Of a stretch of 64,000 nucleotides of DNA, positions 34,141 to 43,695 are shown piece by piece. The DNA is from Gammaproteobacteria bacterium. GTDB lineage: Bacteria; Gemmatimonadota; Gemmatimonadetes; Longimicrobiales; Gaopeijiaceae. Below the pieces are notes generated by a model, which saw only the letters and a list, made by a program, of their open reading frames with translations, was not told the DNA's origin and ran no database searches. Each line of letters opens with the position of its first letter. The stretch's first letter is position 1. The position numbers were made by a program, and so were the translations under genes. The DNA is taken from NCBI GenBank assembly GCA_028821195.1, contig JAPPHB010000132.1, forward strand, positions 37,508 to 101,507. The letters run 5' to 3'.

Positions 34141-35291
34141 CAGTCTCCCCCGTATCGGAGCGCCAGACAGGTCAGGTCGTCGGACTGGGGTGCGCCGCCG
34201 GCGTGTTCATGGACGGCATCGACTACCTGGCGCGTCATGTCCTCGGGGTCCGCGCCGGCCGCCCTTCGCAGGACATCCAGCAGGGTATCATCCCCGAACT
34301 GGTTGCCGGCCTCGTCCATCGCTTCCGTCACGCCATCCGTGTAGAAGAAGACGATGTCGCCCTCCTCCAGCTGCATCGAGTGTTGCTGATAGGGGAATTC
34401 GTCGATCACGCCGAGAACGATGCCGCTGTCCCCCGGCAGCCATGTCACCTCGCCCGAGGGCTTGACCAGACAGGGGAGGTTGTGGCCTCCGTTTACGTAT
34501 TGCAGAAGCCCCGATGCCGGATCGAGCACCGCGTAGAACATGGTTACGAACATCGACTCCTTGTTCTGTTCGTAGAGTAGCTGGTTGACCTCGGTTATGC
34601 ATTTTACGGGTTCCCGTTCGCCCAGGGCGGATCCCTTGACGAGGGTCCGGCTGACCATCATGAAGAGCGCGGCGGGAACTCCCTTGCCGGAGACGTCCGC
34701 GACCACCACGGCAAACCCCTCATCCTCCACCGGGAAGAAGTCGTAGAAGTCGCCGCCCACCTCCTTGGCCGGGGTCATCCAGGCGAACAGGCCGTAACGG
34801 GGATGCTCCGGGAAGACCTTGGGAAGGATCGAGTCCTGCATCTGAGCCGCCACCCCCAACTCCTGGCGCAGGGCAACGAGCTCGTCGCGGGACCGAAGCG
34901 CTTCGCGCATCACCTCCAGATGACGGATCGTCTTGTCGATCGTGGTCTCGAGATCGTCGAAGTTGATCGGCTTGGTGAGGAAGTCGAACGCGCCGCGATT
35001 CATGGCGGTGCGGATGTTCTCCATGTCGCCGTACGCCGTGACGATCACCGCGCGCAGGTCCAGGTCCAGCGAGTTGATCTGGCTGAGGAGCGTCAGCCCG
35101 TCCATCTCCGGCATGTTGATGTCCGACAGGACCATGTCGATGTCGTCCTGCTCGTTCAGCTTGTCGAGCGCTTCGACACCATTGCTGGCGAAGACGAGTT
35201 CGATCTCCCGCCGGCGCATCTTGCGGCGGAACTTCTGCCTGAGGAGAAGCTCGAGATCCGGCTCGTCGTCCACCACAAGAATCTTCTTCAT
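34140..35291 (-). CDS. Response regulator with PP2C-type (RsbU/SpoIIE) phosphatase output
   Basis: This 383-residue protein has a receiver domain (residues 3-120; acidic pair D8/D9, phospho-acceptor D57 in SDINMPEMDG, K in LTKPINF). A coiled-coil linker (LEVMREALRSRDELVALRQE) leads to a SpoIIE/RsbU phosphatase domain with EVGGDFYDFF, VADVSGKGVPAALFM and QSDDLTCLALR. The family dephosphorylates STAS anti-anti-sigma factors. The ATG at 35291 follows GGGAGGACGT; the track start at 35498 lies in the leader. It is the first gene of the operon and its stop overlaps the next start (TGATG). Its probable target is the STAS protein encoded divergently. Confidence 0.95.
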   Translation of the reverse strand: MKKILVVDDEPDLELLLRQKFRRKMRRREIELVFASNGVEALDKLNEQDDIDMVLSDINMPEMDGLTLLSQINSLDLDLRAVIVTAYGDMENIRTAMNRGAFDFLTKPINFDDLETTIDKTIRHLEVMREALRSRDELVALRQELGVAAQMQDSILPKVFPEHPRYGLFAWMTPAKEVGGDFYDFFPVEDEGFAVVVADVSGKGVPAALFMMVSRTLVKGSALGEREPVKCITEVNQLLYEQNKESMFVTMFYAVLDPASGLLQYVNGGHNLPCLVKPSGEVTWLPGDSGIVLGVIDEFPYQQHSMQLEEGDIVFFYTDGVTEAMDEAGNQFGDDTLLDVLRRAAGADPEDMTRQVVDAVHEHAGGAPQSDDLTCLALRYGGD

Positions 35292-35647
35292 ACGTCCTCC
35301 CGAAAGAGAAGCGATCCCGATGGATTCCGCTGGGCCGGCGGCCGGCCGGCGCGGGAGCCTGATCGGGCGTTGGCGTCGCCCAAAACTACTCTTTGCGCGC
35401 CCGTTGGCAACAACGATCCGCACTTGGCGGAGCTCGGAAAAGTTGAAGATCAGCTTCCAGTTTCGCGTTGCCGGCGCGTGGTTGCGATGCCGGGGCATCG
35501 AGGGATGCGCATTCGAGCCTGCCGTGATAGGTTGTTAGGCCGGCAAATCCGGAAGCCTTTCGGCGCCCGGAACAGGCCGGCGGGGAAACCGGGTGCGGAA
35601 CAAAGGGAGAATGGCGCAGTCGTTGGGGCACAGCGGCGGATCGACGC
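35292..35647. other. 356-bp divergent intergenic region of the partner-switching locus
   Basis: This gap separates the phosphatase regulator from the anti-sigma kinase gene. It holds a likely minus-strand promoter (listed separately) and a GC-rich block (GCCGGCGGCCGGCCGGC). The remaining ~230 bp have no ORF with a credible start. No sigma-factor gene lies here. A shared regulatory region is likely. Confidence 0.5.
35383..35410 (-). promoter_or_regulatory. Candidate promoter for the phosphatase/binding-protein/kinase operon
   Basis: Read on the minus strand, TTGCCA, a 16-bp spacer and TAGTTT lie about 92 nt before the regulator ATG. The -35 match is 5/6 and the -10 keeps the TAnnnT form seen at the rplM promoter. 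Confidence 0.4.
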
Positions 35648-36094
35648 ATGGATGTCACACTTGGGATTGATGTGGGGATGGACCAGCACGAGCCTCGCAG
35701 GGTCGTGGAGGTGTTCGAGCGCTTCGCCACGGCGAACGGCGTAAGCGATCTCGTAGTGCAGAGGTTCTGTCTGGCGCTGGACGAAATCCTCACCAACGTC
35801 ATCTCATACGGGTTCGAGAAAGTGCCGGAGGAACCGAGGATTCGCGTGGACTTCGGGCTGGGAGACGATCGGCTGGAAGTCCGCATCGAAGACAACGGAC
35901 GATCGTTCAATCCGCTGGCTGACGCGCCGCTCCCGGATTTCACGCTGCCGGTGGACGAGCGACCCATCGGAGGGCTCGGCATCCATCTTGCCAAGAACCT
36001 CGTGCACGACATATCCTATCGACGCGATAAAAAGCGAAATTGCCTGACCCTCACACAGCCGCTGCAGGGCGCGACAGGGGATCCAAATCCGTGA
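35648..36094 (+). CDS. RsbW-like anti-sigma factor / serine kinase
   Basis: This 148-residue GHKL ATPase has the N-box in LALDEILTNVISYGF, the G1 box in IEDNGRSFNPL, and a GGLGIHLAKNLVHDISY G2 segment. The small size and lack of a histidine domain place it with RsbW/SpoIIAB. These proteins hold a sigma factor inactive and phosphorylate a STAS antagonist. It overlaps the STAS gene (GTGA) and is divergent from the phosphatase operon. Which sigma factor or other client it binds is not visible; none is encoded nearby. Confidence 0.92.
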   Translation: MDVTLGIDVGMDQHEPRRVVEVFERFATANGVSDLVVQRFCLALDEILTNVISYGFEKVPEEPRIRVDFGLGDDRLEVRIEDNGRSFNPLADAPLPDFTLPVDERPIGGLGIHLAKNLVHDISYRRDKKRNCLTLTQPLQGATGDPNP

Positions 36095-36423
36095 AAGTCA
36101 CAGCCAGTCAGTCCGGAGACGCCGTGATCGCGGCCGTAAGCGGCCGCGTTGATTCGGTAAACGCGACCTCCTTCGAACAGGAGTTGAGCAAGGCCATGGA
36201 GGGCGGTTCCAGCCGCCTGGTCGTGGATTGCGGCGAGCTGTCGTACATCAGCAGCGCCGGCCTGCGCATTCTCCTCCTCGCGGTCAAGAAGACCCGTGCG
36301 CAGGGTGGGGGAGTGGCGCTGTGCCAGGTGCAGGACCACGTCCGGGAGGTGCTGGAGGTCAGCGGTTTCACGCGCATCATGACGGTCCGTGATACCGTCG
36401 AGCAGGCGATCGACAGCTTCTGA
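36091..36423 (+). CDS. STAS-domain anti-anti-sigma factor
   Basis: This 110-residue single STAS domain (SpoIIAA/RsbV type) has the phosphorylation loop LSYISSAGLRILLLA. S55 aligns with the target serine of SpoIIAA. The GTG start overlaps the kinase gene stop; the track start at 36040 is inside that gene. In the expected cycle the unphosphorylated form captures the RsbW-like protein and frees its client. The PP2C regulator encoded on the other strand would restore this form. Confidence 0.93.
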   Translation: MKVTASQSGDAVIAAVSGRVDSVNATSFEQELSKAMEGGSSRLVVDCGELSYISSAGLRILLLAVKKTRAQGGGVALCQVQDHVREVLEVSGFTRIMTVRDTVEQAIDSF

Positions 36424-36484
36424 AGGCGGCTGACGGTCCGCGCGGCAGTTCCCGGCCACCGGGCCCGCAGATTTCGGTTTCGGG

Positions 36485-37657
36485 CTAGAAGTACGTGAAA
36501 GCCTGGACCTTGAGGGACCATTCGGTGCGGTCAAGCGAGGACCGGTAGATATCCAGGTTGGTCGAGATTCCGTTCTTCCCGAAGGCGTACAGCATGAAGC
36601 CGGGGGTGATCGTGAATCCGGAAACGTCTTCGCCATCGGCGTCCTCGGTCGTCGCCCAACTCAGGCGCAGCAGAGGCTCGATGGCTTCGAAGCGTGTGGT
36701 CTCGGGCAGCCGCGCATACCAGAGGCCCATCGCCTGAAACGCCGTGAACGGGGTGTCCTGGGCCACCTTCCAGTTACGCCCCCGGATCGCCCCCAGCAGC
36801 AGGTGGCCTCCGTCGCGCCATGTCCCTGCCTCGAACTCGAGCCCGTAGGCCGGCGTCCAGGCCGACCCGTGCTCGAAGTGGGTTTCGTCGAATGAGGCGT
36901 AGGCTGCGAAGCGGCTATCGTCGCTGAGGTCGAAGGACAGCTGCGTGGTGGTCGACTTCCAGTTGTTGGCATCCCGGTTGTCGATGCCTTCCCCGTTCGT
37001 GAGCGTTACGCGGTAGCTCGCCCGGCTGCCGAGGCGGCCCGTCATCAGCAGCCCGGGCTCGTATCCGTTCAGGCCAAGCCGGAACGCCAGGTTTCCGAAG
37101 GAACACACGCCACCGATTCCCGGGCAGTCGTCGACGCCCGAGACCCTCGCGTCACGTTCGATGAGGGGCAGGTCCGAGTTGGGGACCAGCCAGAAGTACG
37201 AGATGCCGCGCTTGAACTGACCCATGTTGAGCACGAACGCCTCCGAGAAGCTCAACGTGAGCCACGCGTCCAGCACCGTGCCTCCGCGCAGCGCCTCGAA
37301 CTGCAGCCGACCGCTGACGAAGTCGTTGTAGCGCCCGTCCAGCGTGATCCAGGCGCGCCGCATGGAGAACGTCGAGACGGCGCCCTCGGGACTCGGCGCC
37401 TCGTACTGCGCGTGCACGCGCGCATCGAAGGAGACACTGGAGCCGCCATAGGACCGGAAGGGCGGATCCTGGGCCTGGAGCGCGGAGGTGAACGCCATGG
37501 CGGCGAGCAGCATGCCTCCGAGCACCTTCCCTGCGGATGCCTTCGAATCGGGCCGCCGCTTCCGCCGGCGCTTGCCGTCATGGGTGCCCGGATTCGGGCG
37601 GGAATGGAAATCGCGTGCCGCTCCTGCCGTGATCGTCGTCTCTTGGTGCGCCGGCAT
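36485..37657 (-). CDS. Phosphate-selective porin O/P-like outer-membrane protein
   Basis: This protein of about 390 residues starts with an unusual ~48-residue Arg/Lys-rich segment (GKRRRKRRPDSKASAGK) before a hydrophobic signal core (GGMLLAAMAFTSALQAQ). The mature part has porin-like strands (FSMRRAWITLDGRYNDFVSG, LNMGQFKRGISYFW, SRASYRVTLTNGEG, FAAYASFDETHF) and ends in the typical aromatic residue (QAFTYF). This fits the OprO/OprP porin family. AGGAGG sits 5 nt before the second of two ATGs, which I chose. Substrate specificity is not evident. Confidence 0.85.
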   Translation of the reverse strand: MPAHQETTITAGAARDFHSRPNPGTHDGKRRRKRRPDSKASAGKVLGGMLLAAMAFTSALQAQDPPFRSYGGSSVSFDARVHAQYEAPSPEGAVSTFSMRRAWITLDGRYNDFVSGRLQFEALRGGTVLDAWLTLSFSEAFVLNMGQFKRGISYFWLVPNSDLPLIERDARVSGVDDCPGIGGVCSFGNLAFRLGLNGYEPGLLMTGRLGSRASYRVTLTNGEGIDNRDANNWKSTTTQLSFDLSDDSRFAAYASFDETHFEHGSAWTPAYGLEFEAGTWRDGGHLLLGAIRGRNWKVAQDTPFTAFQAMGLWYARLPETTRFEAIEPLLRLSWATTEDADGEDVSGFTITPGFMLYAFGKNGISTNLDIYRSSLDRTEWSLKVQAFTYF

Positions 37658-37705
37658 CATGGCCTCCTGGGAGGTGGGGTCGCGGTTATCGTAGTGCGTT
37701 GCATC

Positions 37706-37736
37706 CGGCCGTGCCCGATGTGGCTCGGCACGGCCG
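37706..37736. repeat. Perfect 10-bp inverted repeat between fhs and the porin gene
   Basis: CGGCCGTGCC and GGCACGGCCG flank an 11-nt loop in the 106-bp gap. The stem is strong in RNA on either strand but no T-run follows, so Rho-dependent termination, RNA processing or an operator are equally possible. Confidence 0.6.
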
Positions 37737-37763
37737 ATGGCCGTTCGGGGGTAGTCGCGCCTG

Positions 37764-39680
<1,917 letters not shown>

Positions 39681-39821
39681 GGTTTCGGGGCGCGGGCGTC
39701 GGAGGCCGAGGGATTCGTCGCGCAACAACTCGGCGCTCGCGGATGCGCCAGAAAGATTCCCTCCGCGGCCTGATTTGGGAATAGGCGCAGGAAACGAGTC
39801 TGGCGGAGAACGGTGATTTCC

Positions 39822-39851
39822 TTGATTCGGTCCCGCGGGTACGGGTACATT
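39822..39851 (+). promoter_or_regulatory. Candidate promoter upstream of the phosphodiesterase gene
   Basis: TTGATT and TACATT, 18 bp apart, lie ~63 nt before the start at 39915, in the 234-bp gap divergent from fhs. Match is 4/6 for each box. No tetrahydrofolate riboswitch-like fold was recognised on the fhs side. Confidence 0.35.
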
Positions 39852-39914
39852 AATCGCGGTATCGCGGCGCGTCGGCGCCACAATCCCCGGCCACCCTCCT
39901 TTCAAGAGTCCCGC

Positions 39915-40499
39915 ATGCGACTGTTCATCGCGCTGAATCTCTCCGATGGCGCGAAGGAAGGCGTGTACGACGCCGCTCGGCCCCTCAGAGAGGCCGACTT
40001 GCCGGTGCGGTGGCTGGATCCCGAAACGTATCACCTGACCCTCAAGTTCCTGGGGAATCCACATCCGGACCTTACGCCCCGCGTGTCGGAGGTGATCGAC
40101 GAAGTCGGGGGCAAGAACCGGCCCTTCTCGATGGAGATCCGCGCCTTCGGCGCCTTTCCCACGATTCGCCGTCCAAGGGTGCTGTGGGCCGGGGTGGAGC
40201 CGGTCCTCGCCCTGCGCTGCCTGAAGCAGGATGTGGAGTGGGGGCTGGCCAGCCTGGGCTTCAGCCGGGAGACGAGCGCCTTCCATCCTCACATCACCGT
40301 GGGCCGCGCCAGGGCGGAGACCGGCGCCGGCGCCTTCCGCGGACTGGATGCCCTGGTTGCCGATCTGGACTTCCGCCATCACATCGACGTGACCTCGGTG
40401 GAACTCATGCGCAGTCATCTCTCCCGCACCGGAGCCCGCTACAGTGTCGTATCCTCGGCGGTGCTCGGGACGCCGGAATCGGCGCAGCCCAACGCGTGA
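39915..40499 (+). CDS. thpR: RNA 2',3'-cyclic phosphodiesterase (2H family, LigT)
   Basis: This 194-residue protein opens [20 protein letters not shown]. It has the two HxTx motifs of the 2H superfamily, YHLTLKFLG (~residue 45) and [10 protein letters not shown] (~residue 125). It hydrolyses 2',3'-cyclic phosphate ends of RNA. The track start at 39813 lacks a match to the family and lies in the leader. The sigma-54 activator gene follows 50 nt later and may share the transcript. Confidence 0.93.
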   Translation: MRLFIALNLSDGAKEGVYDAARPLREADLPVRWLDPETYHLTLKFLGNPHPDLTPRVSEVIDEVGGKNRPFSMEIRAFGAFPTIRRPRVLWAGVEPVLALRCLKQDVEWGLASLGFSRETSAFHPHITVGRARAETGAGAFRGLDALVADLDFRHHIDVTSVELMRSHLSRTGARYSVVSSAVLGTPESAQPNA

Positions 40500-40549
40500 T
40501 GACCACGATCCGCGCGAGATCCCCGATGCTCCGCCCCTGACCCGACTTC

Positions 40550-41905
40550 ATGGCAAACATCCTGATCGTCGACGACGACGCCTCGGTCAGCGGCGCGCTG
40601 CGTCAGGTCTTCGAGTACGAGTCGCATCGCGTGACGATCGCCCCCAACGGCCCCGTCGGCCTCGAGCGCCTCGTCGACGACAATCCCGATGTCGTCTTTC
40701 TCGACGTCAAGATGCCGGAGATGGACGGCCTGGAAGTCCTGTCGAGGATGAGGAAGCTGGACTCCAGCACCCCGGTGATCATGATCAGCGGGCACGGGAA
40801 CATCGATACCGCCGTGGAGGCCACGCGCAGGGGCGCGTACGACTTCCTGGAGAAACCCCTCGACACGGCGCGCCTCTTCGTTACCCTGCGCAACGCTCTC
40901 GACATGAGCGGGCTCAAGCGCAGCGTCGAATCGCTTCAGACCGAAGTGGAGAGCCGGTACGAAATCGTCGGTTCCTCGCCCCGGATTCATGAGATGCTGA
41001 TGCGTATCGAGAAGGTGGCGCCGACCCGGGCGCGCGTGCTCATCACCGGCGAGAACGGCACGGGAAAGGAGCTGGTGGCCCGGGCGGTCCACAGGCTGTC
41101 GGACCGGCGCGACCGGCCGTTCGTGGAAGTGAACTGCGCCGCGATCCCCTCGGAGCTCATCGAATCGGAGCTCTTCGGCCACATGAAGGGGTCGTTCACC
41201 GGGGCGGTGGCGGACCGCGCGGGGAAGTTCGAGCAGGCGGACGGCGGCACGCTCTTCCTGGACGAGATCGGAGACATGTCGTTCGCCGCCCAGGCGAAGG
41301 TACTGCGCGTCCTGGAGCAGGGCGTCGTGGTCCGCGTGGGAGGCTCCCGGACCTTGCAGGTGGACGTGCGCGTCATCGCGGCCACCAACAAGGACCTCGC
41401 CGAAGAGATCGGGAACGACCGGTTCCGGGAGGATCTCTACTATCGTCTCAACGTCGTTCCCATCGAGCTTCCTCCGCTCCGCGAGCGACGGTGTGATATT
41501 CCCATGCTCGTGAAGCACTTCACCACGCTGATGGTGCGAACCGGGCGGGCATCCCGGAAACACTTCACGGAGGGTGCCCTGAACCGGCTCAAGGCGATGG
41601 ACTGGCCGGGGAACGTGCGCGAACTCCGCAACGCCGTGGAGCGCTTTCTGATTCTCTCGGAGGGCGGCGAGATCCGCACGAAGGACGTCCGACTGCTCTC
41701 CGGAGGCAGTCCGGGCGCGGTCGTCCGCCAACTGCTGGCCGCGCCTTCCTTCGCCGACTTCAAGGACCGCGCGGAGCGGGCGTTCATCGAGCACAAGCTG
41801 CGCGAGCACGACTGGAACATCACCGAGACCGCGCGGTCGGCGGGCATGCCGCGCTCCAACCTCTACAAGAAGATCAACAAGTACGGGCTGGAGCGGGAGT
41901 CGTGA
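40550..41905 (+). CDS. NtrX/NtrC-type sigma-54-dependent response regulator
   Basis: This 451-residue regulator has a receiver (residues 3-118, D52 in FLDVKMPEMDG) and a AAA+ domain with Walker A GENGTGKE and Walker B LFLDEIGDM. The sigma-54 contact loop reads GSFTGA instead of GAFTGA. A C-terminal Fis-type helix-turn-helix (NITETARSAGMPRSNLYKKI) resembles that of NtrX. It activates RpoN holoenzyme when phosphorylated. Its start follows thpR by 50 nt and its stop overlaps lepB (GTGA). The likely sensor is the NtrY-like kinase at 18.7 kb, by family pairing only. Confidence 0.93.
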   Translation: MANILIVDDDASVSGALRQVFEYESHRVTIAPNGPVGLERLVDDNPDVVFLDVKMPEMDGLEVLSRMRKLDSSTPVIMISGHGNIDTAVEATRRGAYDFLEKPLDTARLFVTLRNALDMSGLKRSVESLQTEVESRYEIVGSSPRIHEMLMRIEKVAPTRARVLITGENGTGKELVARAVHRLSDRRDRPFVEVNCAAIPSELIESELFGHMKGSFTGAVADRAGKFEQADGGTLFLDEIGDMSFAAQAKVLRVLEQGVVVRVGGSRTLQVDVRVIAATNKDLAEEIGNDRFREDLYYRLNVVPIELPPLRERRCDIPMLVKHFTTLMVRTGRASRKHFTEGALNRLKAMDWPGNVRELRNAVERFLILSEGGEIRTKDVRLLSGGSPGAVVRQLLAAPSFADFKDRAERAFIEHKLREHDWNITETARSAGMPRSNLYKKINKYGLERES

Positions 41906-42696
41906 GACGGGCAGCGGGACGGGACGGAGAACGGAAGGATCCGTTGCGGACCGGTGACGGGGCGGAGGATGGCGGACGCGACTCCGAACCGGCGGCGGAG
42001 GCACCCATGAAGTCGCTGACCCGGACGGCGTGGGAGTGGTGCCGGTCGGTTCTGATCGCATTCGCGCTCTTCCTGATCATCAGAGCGTTTCTGGTGGAAG
42101 CCTTCACGATTCCCACCGCCTCCATGGAGAACACCCTGCTGGTGGGAGATTTCCTGGTGGTCAACAAGGCGGTGTACGGCGCCGAGGTTCCGGGGACGGC
42201 GCTGCACCTTCCCGCATTCGCGGAGATTGAGCGGCGCGACGTCATCGTGTTCACGCCTCCCCACGATCGCGGAAAGAACTATGTGAAGCGCGTGGTCGGG
42301 GTGCCCGGGGATGTCCTCGAGATGCGGGCCAAGAAGCTGTACCTGAACGAGGTGCAGCTCGACGAGCCGTACGTTCGCCACGTGGATCCGCGGCGTGACG
42401 AGTTTCATCCCGACATGGCGTGGCAGGCCGATTTCCTGGCCGACGGCCGCGACCCGGCGTCCTACCGGCCGACGCGGGACAACTGGGGTCCGATCCGGCT
42501 TCCGGACGGCGGCTACTTCGTCCTCGGGGACAACCGCGACAACAGCGAGGACTCGCGTTACTGGGGATTTGTCGACAAGAAGTCGGTCCGCGGCCGGCCC
42601 TGGTTCGTCTACTACTCCTTCGACCCGTCTTCCGATGAGGAGGCTGCGTGGGTGAGGGACGTGCGCTGGGGCAGGATCGGCGGGATTGTCCGGTAG
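41902..42696 (+). CDS. lepB: Signal peptidase I
   Basis: This 264-residue protein has a charged, probably disordered 35-residue N-terminus, a membrane helix (VLIAFALFLIIRAFLVEAF), the catalytic serine in TIPTASMENTLLVGDF, and the lysine in YVKRVVGVPGDVLEM. YFVLGDNRDNSEDSRYWG follows. It cleaves signal peptides at the outer face of the inner membrane. The GTG start overlaps the regulator stop; an ATG at 42007 would remove the charged tail and is an alternative. Confidence 0.94.
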   Translation: MRRAAGRDGERKDPLRTGDGAEDGGRDSEPAAEAPMKSLTRTAWEWCRSVLIAFALFLIIRAFLVEAFTIPTASMENTLLVGDFLVVNKAVYGAEVPGTALHLPAFAEIERRDVIVFTPPHDRGKNYVKRVVGVPGDVLEMRAKKLYLNEVQLDEPYVRHVDPRRDEFHPDMAWQADFLADGRDPASYRPTRDNWGPIRLPDGGYFVLGDNRDNSEDSRYWGFVDKKSVRGRPWFVYYSFDPSSDEEAAWVRDVRWGRIGGIVR

Positions 42697-42715
42697 ACGC
42701 GGGCGAGGGCGCTGG

Positions 42716-42744
42716 TTGACACCATGCGGCCTGTCTGATACCCT
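42716..42744 (+). promoter_or_regulatory. Promoter for the rplM-rpsI-rpsB-tsf operon
   Basis: A perfect TTGACA is followed after 17 bp by TACCCT, 90 nt before rplM. The strong -35 with a loose TAnnnT -10 is a plausible housekeeping promoter form. The leader after it has a GGGTGA ribosome site 7 nt before the rplM GTG. Confidence 0.6.
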
Positions 42745-42834
42745 TGACTGCTTTGTTGCTCTACTCTGCGGGCTCGACGCAAGGGCGAGACCGCGGAAGA
42801 ACGTCTCCCCGGACAAATCGCGGGTGAACCGTAC

Positions 42835-43263
42835 GTGAAGACATATACGCCCAGGGCGCGCGACATCGAGCACCATTGGTGGGTGGTCGATGCCGCGGGA
42901 CAGCCGTTGGGGCGCCTGGCGGCGCAGGTCGCGCGCGTGCTGCGCGGCAAGCACAAGCCCATCTTCACGCCTCATCTGGACACGGGGGACAACGTGGTGG
43001 TGGTCAACGCCGCCCGCGTGAAGCTCACCGGCAACAAAGCGGCGCAGAAGACCTACTTCCGTCATTCGGGCTACATGGGCGGCGAGCGCCATATTCCCTT
43101 CAGGACGATGCTGGAGCGGCATCCCGAGCGGGTGATCGAGCGGGCCGTACGCGGCATGCTCCCGAAAGCACGCCTGGGTCGCCGACTCCGCCGCCGGCTG
43201 CGCGTCTATGCCGGGGCCGAGCATCCTCATCATGGCCAGCGTCCGCGCCCACTCACGTTCTGA
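42835..43263 (+). CDS. rplM: 50S ribosomal protein L13
   Basis: This 142-residue protein has the L13 pattern HHWWVVDAAGQPLGRLAAQV, RGKHKPIFTPHLDTGDNVVV, then NAARVKLTGNKAAQKTYFRH and RTMLERHPERVIERAVRGML. It ends with YAGAEHPHHGQRP. It starts with GTG. rpsI follows immediately, the usual pairing. Confidence 0.98.
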   Translation: MKTYTPRARDIEHHWWVVDAAGQPLGRLAAQVARVLRGKHKPIFTPHLDTGDNVVVVNAARVKLTGNKAAQKTYFRHSGYMGGERHIPFRTMLERHPERVIERAVRGMLPKARLGRRLRRRLRVYAGAEHPHHGQRPRPLTF

Positions 43264-43276
43264 GGTCACGGGTCCA

Positions 43277-43672
43277 TTGCCATACGTAGAACAGGTTCAG
43301 GCCGTCGGCCGGCGCAAGAGCAGCGTTGCGCGCATCATGCTGCGGCCGGGAATCGGAAGGTGGCTGATCAACGGCCGGGAACTGGACGACTATTTTCCGC
43401 GGCTGGTGCATCGCAAGCGCGCCACCGAGCCGATGCAGGTCGTTGACGCCGACGCCCGCTTCGATGTCGTCGTGCGCGTGCACGGGGGCGGGATGACCGG
43501 TCAGGCCGACGCCATCCGCCTGGGGGTTGCCCGAGCGCTGGTCGAGGAAGACGAGGACGCGATGGGCCCGCTTCGCCAGGGCGGGTTCCTCTCACGTGAT
43601 CCGCGCAAGGTGGAGCGCAAGAAGCCCGGCCGTCCGAAGGCCCGCAAGCGCTTCCAGTTCAGCAAGCGATAA
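43277..43672 (+). CDS. rpsI: 30S ribosomal protein S9
   Basis: The protein of about 131 residues has VQAVGRRKSSVARIMLRPGI near the start and YFPRLVHRKRATEPMQVV. The universally conserved C-terminus KKPGRPKARKRFQFSKR reaches the decoding centre. The track start lies inside rplM. I chose TTG at 43277, 9 nt after a GAGGT that overlaps the rplM stop; there is no ATG or GTG between the rplM stop and the conserved region. Confidence 0.96.
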   Translation: MPYVEQVQAVGRRKSSVARIMLRPGIGRWLINGRELDDYFPRLVHRKRATEPMQVVDADARFDVVVRVHGGGMTGQADAIRLGVARALVEEDEDAMGPLRQGGFLSRDPRKVERKKPGRPKARKRFQFSKR

Positions 43673-43695
43673 ACCCGACGACTGCCTGGAGACGC

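Noticed and set aside
39681-39914. Tetrahydrofolate or other riboswitch in front of fhs
   Set aside because: Only short GC hairpins (GGCGC/GCGCC) are visible; no known aptamer core could be recognised.
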